This document shows positions 1 through 5,590 of a stretch of 7,424 bases of DNA, in pieces. Source of the stretch: Candidatus Mcinerneyibacteriota bacterium. Its GTDB lineage: Bacteria > AUK180 > JAQVHJ01. The stretch covers positions 1 through 7,424 of the forward strand of contig DAOVMD010000139.1 in assembly GCA_030630935.1 (NCBI GenBank). Direction: 5' to 3'. A program made the translations under genes and the position numbers. The notes under the pieces are model-generated. The model was given only the letters and a program-made list of their open reading frames with translations. It had not been told where the DNA came from and did not search any database. Positions within the stretch are counted from its first letter, which is position 1. Every line of letters starts with the position of its first letter.

Positions 1-2334
1 GAAGATAATCCCTTTCTCTCTCGCTTCCAGGTATTTCAGTTCAAGTTTACCGTATGTCATAACATCACGATACAGAATATAAATTTCGATATCGGGATTC
101 TTCTCTTTAATTTTCAATGCATTCTTAATTGCAGATGAACAGCAGATTCTTGAACAGTATGGATTGGATTCATCCCGGGAATTTACACATTGAATCATTG
201 CAATTGACTTTTTCCCATTCAGAAAATCCTTCTTCTTAATCAGGGTGCTCAGGTCAAGTTGACTGATCACCGATTTATTTGCACCATACCCATAACTGCT
301 ATCGGTATTCTCTTCACCCCCAACTGCAATCACCAGCATAGAATAGTCTTCCGATTGAATAGTTTCGGGTGTTTTAATATTAACCTGATAACTGCCGAAG
401 TGACCATCGATTGAAGTTACCTTTGAACTTGTATAGATCGTTAAGAGTTCATTATCTTTTATCTTCTCAACTATCTTTTTAAAGTATGCATAAATATCTT
501 TATTATCAACTGTTGTTTTTACGTGCTTAATATTTCCACCGAGTTGATCGGCCTTCTCAATTAAATCAACCTTAATACCCGCGCCAATTAATTCTTCCGT
601 GATCACAACACCTGTTAACCCGCCGCCCATAACCATAACTTTAAAGTTTTTAAAGACGTCGTAGTTAACCTTGAACGCTGATTCATTCCTGATCTTTTCC
701 AGCTTAATCTTCAGGATTTGCTTTATCATCTGTTTGGAAGAGAATGCAGAATACTTAAGGATCTCAACATGCAGATTATAATATTTTATCTTCTCAAATA
801 TCTTTTTCTTCAGGAGTTCCTTATCAAGAGTAAGGTCTTCAACCAGGAGCAGAATTCTATTTAGATTATTCTCTTTAATAATTGAAATGAATTCATTCAC
901 ATGCTCATCCAAATAAAAATAATTCATCACCTTAAAATATTCAACTGATTTCCGGGACTTTAAATATTCAAACATTTCATTATCCAGTTGACCTAACCCG
1001 TTACTGGCAAAGACTCCAAGCTTCTCATCAATGACATGAATGAAGTCCTGTTTCTCATCTTCGTGAGCTGTTCTCTTTAGAATTTCATTTACTACTGCTG
1101 TTGCCTGAGTAACCGTATCAGGAATATCGACCGGGGAGATAATTGACCCAACCGCAAAGATCCCGTCTTCAGTTGTTTTTGTAATATCAAAGTCTTCCGT
1201 TTTAATGAAGCCTGTTTCATCAGTTAAATGTTTAAATGGTTCCGGAACTTTTATCTGCTGACCGGTTGATAAAACCGCAACATCAAATTCTTCCCGGGCA
1301 ATCTTCCCTTCTTCATTTTCAAATTTCAGAAGCAGTTTATTATCTTTAACCTCTTCAATGTTTGCAATCCTGGTATTGATATACTTCACATTACATTCAG
1401 TCTTTGCTTTTTCCTGGTATCGATAATATCCTTTCCCGTAAGTTCTCAAATCCATATAGAAGATTGAAATCTCAGCATTTGGAATAAGTTCCTTCAAGAG
1501 CATGGACTCCTTAATTGAATACATACAGCATGCGGATGAACAGTACGGGTTCTCAGTTGTACGTGAGCCGATACACTGCAGGAAAGCGATTCGGGGTGAC
1601 TTCCCAAACTTTGTTTTTAAATTACCCTGGTATGGCCCCATTGGGCTTAGCATCCTCTCAAACTGCATACTTGTAAATACGTTTTTAAATCTTCCGAACC
1701 CGAACTCAGTATCCCCGGTCGGTTCGTACAACTCAAAACCTGTTGTAATTACTATATTAGAGAATTCCTTTTCAAACTCGGTTTCCTTTTTCTCTAAATC
1801 AATTGCATTCGTTGGGCAAACATCTACACACTTCCCGCACTTTGTACAGTTACCTTCATCTATCACATAACTATTGGGTAATGCATAAGGATACTGAAGA
1901 TAAATTGCTTTGCGCTTTGTTAAGTTCTCTTCAAATTCATTCTTCCCTTTCTCAGGGCAGACATCCGTGCACTTATCACACGCAATACATTTATTAATAT
2001 CGACATATAAAGGTTTTGATTTAAACTTAACATTAAATCCCGTTTCTGTTTTCTCATACTTAATAATCTCAACTGCCGGTTTTAATGTAATATATTTATT
2101 TGACAGGTCGCGCTTGAGACAGTACTCGGTATTATTATCTTCATTGGTAAGCGGGATCATCTGGCACATGCTACAATTATTCGTAGGGAATTGCTTATCC
2201 AGTTGAGATAGTTTGCCCACAATAAAAGGTGACTTATCAATAATTGTAGTATTTATCTTTTGAGTTGCGAGTTCGAGTGCAGTTTTAATACCAGCAGTGC
2301 CCCCGCCGATAATTAAGATATTTTCCTTTGACAT
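1..2334 (-). CDS. hdrA: Tandem-module HdrA-like flavoprotein with cysteine-free linker domain (3' partial)
   Basis: Second HdrA-family flavoprotein of the operon; 778 codons are open from the ATG at 2334 to the left edge with no stop. Module 1 starts at once with a Rossmann GGGTAG (10-15), so the usual N-terminal HdrA domain is missing there, as in QmoA-type proteins. FPTNNCSMC (49-57), two inserted 4Fe-4S motifs (C116-C126 and C163-C173), the HdrA cluster motif C254, C265, C269-C270 with K275, and ISPVDIPDTVTQA (399-411) follow. A linker (about 433-540) resembles the HdrA N-terminal domain without any cysteine. Module 2 has GGGLTG (570-575), EKADQLGGN, and a second cluster motif C716, C727, C731-C732 with K737; it continues past the edge. 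The start is two bases after the flxA-like stop, with GAGGT six bases upstream. It probably binds two FADs and relays electrons within the same complex as the first HdrA; its partner is unknown. Near the FAD motif, VGK replaces the usual GGR. Confidence 0.92.
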   Translation of the reverse strand, partial: MSKENILIIGGGTAGIKTALELATQKINTTIIDKSPFIVGKLSQLDKQFPTNNCSMCQMIPLTNEDNNTEYCLKRDLSNKYITLKPAVEIIKYEKTETGFNVKFKSKPLYVDINKCIACDKCTDVCPEKGKNEFEENLTKRKAIYLQYPYALPNSYVIDEGNCTKCGKCVDVCPTNAIDLEKKETEFEKEFSNIVITTGFELYEPTGDTEFGFGRFKNVFTSMQFERMLSPMGPYQGNLKTKFGKSPRIAFLQCIGSRTTENPYCSSACCMYSIKESMLLKELIPNAEISIFYMDLRTYGKGYYRYQEKAKTECNVKYINTRIANIEEVKDNKLLLKFENEEGKIAREEFDVAVLSTGQQIKVPEPFKHLTDETGFIKTEDFDITKTTEDGIFAVGSIISPVDIPDTVTQATAVVNEILKRTAHEDEKQDFIHVIDEKLGVFASNGLGQLDNEMFEYLKSRKSVEYFKVMNYFYLDEHVNEFISIIKENNLNRILLLVEDLTLDKELLKKKIFEKIKYYNLHVEILKYSAFSSKQMIKQILKIKLEKIRNESAFKVNYDVFKNFKVMVMGGGLTGVVITEELIGAGIKVDLIEKADQLGGNIKHVKTTVDNKDIYAYFKKIVEKIKDNELLTIYTSSKVTSIDGHFGSYQVNIKTPETIQSEDYSMLVIAVGGEENTDSSYGYGANKSVISQLDLSTLIKKKDFLNGKKSIAMIQCVNSRDESNPYCSRICCSSAIKNALKIKEKNPDIEIYILYRDVMTYGKLELKYLEAREKGIIF
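715..1038 (-). other. Degenerate, cysteine-free HdrA N-terminal-like domain inside the tandem HdrA
   Basis: Residues about 433-540 of the left HdrA-like protein line up by eye with the N-terminal iron-sulfur domain of the other HdrA in this window. KLGVFASNGLG stands where that protein has RVGVFVCHCGVNIGG. NNLNRILLLVED stands where it has HKLNRVVVASCTP. YFYLDEHVNEF falls at LYTCSADTQVK. The spacing is similar, but every cluster-binding cysteine is replaced and the segment contains none at all, so it should not hold a 4Fe-4S cluster. Homology rests on pattern and position only. Confidence 0.6.
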
Positions 2335-2336
2335 TA

Positions 2337-3164
2337 TTAAACCTCGTTCGGTAGTTTTTCAATTTGGGAGAAGTTAAAAACCGGGCCGTCCTTACAGATA
2401 TAATGTTCTCCAAGATTACATCTTCCGCATTTACCAATCCCGCATTTCATTCTCCGTTCAAGTGACGTAATAATTTTATCCTTCGGGAAACCTAATTTTA
2501 ATAAGACCGGAAGAGTGAACTTGATCATGATCGGCGGACCGCAAACGATTGCATAGCAATTTTCCGGAGACGGTGCGACTTGTTCAGTTACAGTCGGGAC
2601 AAAACCTACTAATTTTTCCCAGCCTTCAACTGCCTGATCAATTGTGAAGTATGTTTCAATATCGTCTCTCTTTTCCCAATTATCAAGTAAGTCCTTATAT
2701 AACAACAGTCCAGGGTTCCTTGCGCCATAGATAACTTTGATATCCTTATAATCAGCCCTGTATTTTTCGTGAAGCATATACTCAATTAGCGATCGTAAAG
2801 TTGTGAATGCAAACCCACCGCCGATTACCACGACGTTATGTCCTTTCATATCATCGACAGGGTAATAGTTCCCGAGCGGACCTCGCATCCCGACAATATC
2901 TCCTACTCTCAGCTCATGAATTGCTTTTGTCACAACTCCTGCCCGGTTGATTGAGAACTCAATTGAATCCTTCACGTGCGGTGATGAAGCAATCCCAAAC
3001 GGTGCTTCGCCTTTTCCAAGGATTGAGAATTCACAAAATTGACCTGGTTGAAATTCGAATTTCTCATCGATAAATTTTAACTTAAGAGTCTTGATCATCC
3101 TATCTGAAGTCTCAAAATAATTCTTTTCAACCTCCATCTCAATCGGAATATAAACGTTTTTCAT
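2337..3164 (-). CDS. flxA: FAD/NAD(P)H-dependent oxidoreductase of the FlxA/AsrB/HydG type
   Basis: Probable entry or exit point for NAD(P)H electrons; 275 aa, ferredoxin-NADP reductase fold with a C-terminal iron-sulfur site. Motifs in order: FQPGQFCEF (38-46) and EAPFGIASSP (53-62) in the FAD domain; VGMRGPLGNYYPV (91-103); VVVIGGGFAFTTLRSLI (111-127), the nucleotide-binding loop; IYGARNPGLLLYKDLL (145-160); YAIVCGPPIMIKF (204-216) of the NAD(P) domain; and a [2Fe-2S] motif C241-x4-C246-x2-C249-x7-C257 followed by KDGPVF. The loop has FAFTT where related dehydrogenases usually have GxGxAP; I recall this form in FlxA-like proteins but could not check it. A GTG at 3170 would add two residues but is part of the GAGGTG binding site, so the ATG at 3164 is the start. 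It follows the AsrA-like gene by 18 bases, its standard partner. NADH versus NADPH cannot be told from sequence alone. Confidence 0.91.
   Translation of the reverse strand: MKNVYIPIEMEVEKNYFETSDRMIKTLKLKFIDEKFEFQPGQFCEFSILGKGEAPFGIASSPHVKDSIEFSINRAGVVTKAIHELRVGDIVGMRGPLGNYYPVDDMKGHNVVVIGGGFAFTTLRSLIEYMLHEKYRADYKDIKVIYGARNPGLLLYKDLLDNWEKRDDIETYFTIDQAVEGWEKLVGFVPTVTEQVAPSPENCYAIVCGPPIMIKFTLPVLLKLGFPKDKIITSLERRMKCGIGKCGRCNLGEHYICKDGPVFNFSQIEKLPNEV
2341..2345 (-). promoter_or_regulatory. Ribosome binding site of the tandem HdrA-like gene
   Basis: GAGGT made by the last sense codons of the FlxA-like gene (Glu-Val), six bases before the ATG at 2334. The stop and start are two bases apart, so translation is probably coupled. 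Confidence 0.75.
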
Positions 3165-3168
3165 TTTC

Positions 3169-3173
3169 ACCTC
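3169..3173 (-). promoter_or_regulatory. Ribosome binding site deciding the start of the FlxA-like gene
   Basis: GAGGT followed by GAAA and then the ATG at 3164. The in-frame GTG at 3170 is formed by the site itself, so the ATG two codons later is the start. Confidence 0.7.
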
Positions 3174-3182
3174 AAATAATAA

Positions 3183-4181
3183 TTAAATAAAAGTTTTAAT
3201 AATTTTTCTAATATCAATATTCGTCGGGCAATTTGAAATACAACGCCCGCAGCCTACACAACCGTAACTATCATTATGTTTCAGTTGATAATAAAATTTA
3301 TGCAGAACTCTGTTCCGGTATCGTTCCCGATTAGTTGGTCTGGGATTATGACCGGTAGTCTCTTTTGAATAGATTGAAAACATACATGAATCCCAATTCC
3401 GGACGCGTCTACCTTTCCAGAACTTACCTTCTTCTTCAATATCAAAACAGTAACAAGTAGGGCAGTAAAAAGTACAGATCCCGCAGTTTACACAGCCCTG
3501 GAAGATTGTTTCCCATTTATCACCGTCAAGCTGACCTGAGAAAATTTCAACCAGATCTTTATCTTCAATTAAATCCGGGATATTATCATGGTTGGTCTCG
3601 TACTTTTTAACTTTTTCGTCGAAGTCAGATGCAGCTTTACATTTCAATTTTTTAATAAGTTCAGTTCCCTTTTCGGTATTTGCCTTGATATAAAACTCTT
3701 TCGACTCATCATCAAAAAGGTAGCTTAAGTCACCTGACTCAACCCCTAACGGGTTAATCTTAAATGTTTTACAGAAGCAAGTACTATTATTTTTTATACA
3801 CGCACCAACAATAAAAATCGTATTATCCCGAGCATCTTTATAAAGACTATCAACCGGGTCCTTCTCAATGAAATTATAATCCAGAACTTTAAAGTTATTG
3901 ATATCACAATTACGTATTCCGACAATAACTTGTTTCTTCGGTTTAATTTTTTCTGCGACTATTTTATTGTTTTCAAATTTAAAAAGTTCTTGTGACTGCG
4001 GAAAGATAAAACGTTTAAATGACCTTTCCGTATTGACATAATCAAACGTTATCTTATTAAAATCTGTTACGGGACTCAAGTCAATTCCTTCGTCAGCAAT
4101 TTTCTGGGGAGCAATAACCTCATAACTATCCGATAAATCTTTCAGGAACTTAATAAAATCAGATTTAGTTGCTTTCTTCAT
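3183..4181 (-). CDS. AsrA/HydB-like 4Fe-4S dicluster subunit
   Basis: Iron-sulfur partner of an FAD/NAD(P) reductase, of the type found as sulfhydrogenase beta subunit, anaerobic sulfite reductase subunit A and Flx iron-sulfur subunit; 332 aa, about the normal family length. Visible family marks in order: KRFIFPQSQELFKF (56-69), VGIRNCDINNFKVLD (87-101), TCFCKTF (134-140), the first cluster C230-x2-C233-x2-C236-x3-C240-Pro running into CPTCYCFDI (240-248), then RNWDSCMFS (261-269), GHNPRPT (277-283) and RVLHKFYY (291-298), and the second cluster C308-x2-C311-x2-C314-x3-C318-Pro. It is directly followed by the FAD/NAD(P) reductase gene, its usual partner. A longer frame from a GTG at 4268 would overlap the upstream gene by 74 bases and add 29 non-family residues, so the ATG at 4181, 13 bases after the preceding stop and with an AGGT site, is taken. 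No AsrC is present, so sulfite reduction is not implied. The terminal C-x2-C-x2-C clusters probably pass electrons from FAD to MvhD. Confidence 0.88.
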   Translation of the reverse strand: MKKATKSDFIKFLKDLSDSYEVIAPQKIADEGIDLSPVTDFNKITFDYVNTERSFKRFIFPQSQELFKFENNKIVAEKIKPKKQVIVGIRNCDINNFKVLDYNFIEKDPVDSLYKDARDNTIFIVGACIKNNSTCFCKTFKINPLGVESGDLSYLFDDESKEFYIKANTEKGTELIKKLKCKAASDFDEKVKKYETNHDNIPDLIEDKDLVEIFSGQLDGDKWETIFQGCVNCGICTFYCPTCYCFDIEEEGKFWKGRRVRNWDSCMFSIYSKETTGHNPRPTNRERYRNRVLHKFYYQLKHNDSYGCVGCGRCISNCPTNIDIRKIIKTFI

Positions 4182-4189
4182 CAGGTTAT

Positions 4190-4194
4190 ACCTA
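4190..4194 (-). promoter_or_regulatory. Weak ribosome binding site of the AsrA/HydB-like gene
   Basis: TAGGT directly after the TAA of the upstream gene and eight bases before the ATG at 4181. It is weaker than the other sites of the operon; translational coupling to the preceding gene is likely. It supports the short start over the GTG at 4268. Confidence 0.55.
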
Positions 4195-5133
4195 TTATTT
4201 AATAAATTTATTATAATCGTTAATTTCAAATGTAGATAAAGCCGGCGGTTTATTTTCGTCCAGGCCACATTCGTATTTATATAATTCTCTTACATCCTTA
4301 TTTAACTTTTTTGTCAAGAGCAGAATATTAATATCCATTGGGCAAGCCGCCTGGCAGCTGCCGCAATCGACACATCTCCCGACCATGTGATATGCTCTTA
4401 CAATATGATAAAAAAAGATATCATCAATATTTTGCCCTTTCTCGAGCCATTTGGGCTGGTTGGAATCAACAAAGCATTCCTGGCAATAACATGATGGGCA
4501 GGAGTTTCGGCATGCATAGCATCTTATACATTTTGAAAGTTCTTCAACCATTAATTTTCTTCTTTCTTCAACCGATTTCTTTTCAAATTCAATTGCCTCG
4601 GTATAGTTCTCACCTCTATACCCTTTAATTTCGGAGCCAATGAGTTCATCATAGATTACGGGTGTTGGATATTTACAAGTCTTACATGAATCAAAGAGAT
4701 AGTCGTCTTTATTATATTCCTTCTCTGATGAACTGCCCTTTACTTTGATTTTATCTGCATTGAACTCAAGCCCGGTAATCTCTTCGCCGAAATCCTTTTC
4801 TAACTTCTTAATATTAATCATACCGGAGCACGGGATTCCAATAATATAAACCTGGTCCCGTTTTACTTTCTCTTCCTGCATTAATAAAATGATTGATCGG
4901 GAATCACAGCCTTTCGCAACGATTCCAATCTTCTTACCCAGGAGATTAGGTAGGTAATTTGCGAGGTTGTTCCAGTTCAGGGGATTCCAGGTAAGAGTTT
5001 CTAGGTCATCCTTGCTGAAAATTACATTGGGAGCATTTTTTGTTGGAATTGTACCGGTTTGAAAAATTACTGCTGCCTCAATTTTCTTTTCATCAAAGAG
5101 CTGTTTAAATTTTTCTTTAATTTTAGATTCCAT
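4195..5133 (-). CDS. Two-cluster 4Fe-4S protein with FrhB-like N-terminal part (Flx-type iron-sulfur subunit)
   Basis: Probable electron-wire subunit between the NAD(P)H-oxidising subunit and MvhD/HdrA; 312 aa, cytoplasmic, with no membrane segment. The N-terminal half has the pattern GKKIGIVAKGCDSRSI (67-82) followed by QVYIIGIPC (94-102), which resembles the N-terminal domain of coenzyme F420 hydrogenase/dehydrogenase beta subunits, then a CxxC pair (C150, C153). The C-terminal half has two classical 4Fe-4S motifs: C202-x2-C205-x2-C208-x3-C212-Pro and C254-x2-C257-x2-C260-x3-C264-Pro. Directly after the first comes an extra cysteine run, CPSCYCQEC (C212-C220). An upstream in-frame GTG at 5145 would add four residues, but it lies inside the ribosome binding site, so the ATG at 5133 is chosen. 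The gap to mvhD is 11 bases. It shares its cluster layout with the next gene and may be a distant paralogue. F420 or flavin binding is not shown; the exact role (FlxB or FlxC equivalent) is inferred from context. Confidence 0.82.
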   Translation of the reverse strand: MESKIKEKFKQLFDEKKIEAAVIFQTGTIPTKNAPNVIFSKDDLETLTWNPLNWNNLANYLPNLLGKKIGIVAKGCDSRSIILLMQEEKVKRDQVYIIGIPCSGMINIKKLEKDFGEEITGLEFNADKIKVKGSSSEKEYNKDDYLFDSCKTCKYPTPVIYDELIGSEIKGYRGENYTEAIEFEKKSVEERRKLMVEELSKCIRCYACRNSCPSCYCQECFVDSNQPKWLEKGQNIDDIFFYHIVRAYHMVGRCVDCGSCQAACPMDINILLLTKKLNKDVRELYKYECGLDENKPPALSTFEINDYNKFIK

Positions 5134-5138
5134 TAATA

Positions 5139-5143
5139 ACCTC
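5139..5143 (-). promoter_or_regulatory. Ribosome binding site deciding the start of the FrhB-like gene
   Basis: GAGGT five bases before the ATG at 5133. The alternative upstream GTG at 5145 overlaps this site, which rules it out as the start. Confidence 0.75.
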
Positions 5144-5144
5144 A

Positions 5145-5573
5145 CTAAGTATTTTGAAATAATTTCATTTTATTCGGTCCTAATTTCTTCACTGCCTCAG
5201 TCACTTCAGTCACGACAGCTGCAAACTTTCCACCTTCCGAAGCTGAGACCCATGAAAAATGTACCCGTCCTTCTTCAATTCCCATGTATTCCAAAAGGTT
5301 CTTTATCATATTAAATTTTCTTCTTGCATAATAGTTTCCGTCTTGATAATGACAATCCCCCGGATGACAACCCGAGACCAGTACCCCGTCAATTCCATCT
5401 TTCAAGGCCTTGATAATATATAACGGATTAATTCTCCCTGAACATGGTACCCTGATAACCCTTATATTTGGCGGGTATTGAATTCTAGAAGTCCCTGCTA
5501 AATCAGCACCGGCATAAGAACACCAGTTACATAAGAACGCAAGAATTTTAGGTTCATAATTTTCTTCAGACAT
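5145..5573 (-). CDS. mvhD: MvhD-type [2Fe-2S] electron-transfer subunit
   Basis: Small iron-sulfur protein (142 aa, normal length for the MvhD/FlxD family) that carries electrons from a hydrogenase or NAD(P)H dehydrogenase module to HdrA. Almost the whole protein matches the family. CNWCSY (C15, C18) is followed by GADLAGTSR, then YPPNIRVIRVPCSGR (C44), GCHPGDCHY (C69, C74), and SWVSASEGGKF near the end. All five usual cysteines are present, so a [2Fe-2S] cluster should form. The ATG at 5573 follows an AGGAG site with six bases between. The gene lies directly between hdrA and the ferredoxin-like genes, with 17 and 11 base gaps, as expected for the adaptor linking HdrA to its electron donor. 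With no hydrogenase gene in view and an NAD(P)H-reductase gene downstream, it is more likely the Flx version (FlxD) than the hydrogenase version. The stop is TAG. Confidence 0.96.
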   Translation of the reverse strand: MSEENYEPKILAFLCNWCSYAGADLAGTSRIQYPPNIRVIRVPCSGRINPLYIIKALKDGIDGVLVSGCHPGDCHYQDGNYYARRKFNMIKNLLEYMGIEEGRVHFSWVSASEGGKFAAVVTEVTEAVKKLGPNKMKLFQNT

Positions 5574-5579
5574 TATTTT

Positions 5580-5584
5580 CTCCT
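5580..5584 (-). promoter_or_regulatory. Ribosome binding site of mvhD
   Basis: AGGAG on the minus strand, six bases before the ATG at 5573, in the 17-base gap after the hdrA stop. It is the strongest such site in the window, which may favour high MvhD translation. Confidence 0.8.
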
Positions 5585-5590
5585 TTAATA

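Noticed and set aside
1502-2206. Plus-strand open frames (about 60-120 codons) over the left gene
   Set aside because: They lie opposite the HdrA-like coding frame, have no recognisable domains, overlap one another and derive their residues from the reverse of cysteine-rich codons. The minus strand is unbroken here.
2337-4181. Anaerobic sulfite reductase (asrAB) operon
   Set aside because: The A- and B-like subunits are present but no AsrC sirohaem subunit follows; the neighbours are hdrA and mvhD, which fit Flx-Hdr instead.
4182-4268. GTG start at 4268 for the AsrA/HydB-like gene
   Set aside because: It would overlap the upstream gene by 74 bases and add 29 residues with no family similarity; the ATG at 4181 with TAGGT upstream fits better.
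3183-5133. HdrB or HdrC identity for the two iron-sulfur genes
   Set aside because: Neither has CCG-domain cysteine spacing; their cysteines form ordinary C-x2-C-x2-C-x3-C clusters plus CPxCYC, and their flanking motifs match AsrA/HydB and FrhB-like proteins.
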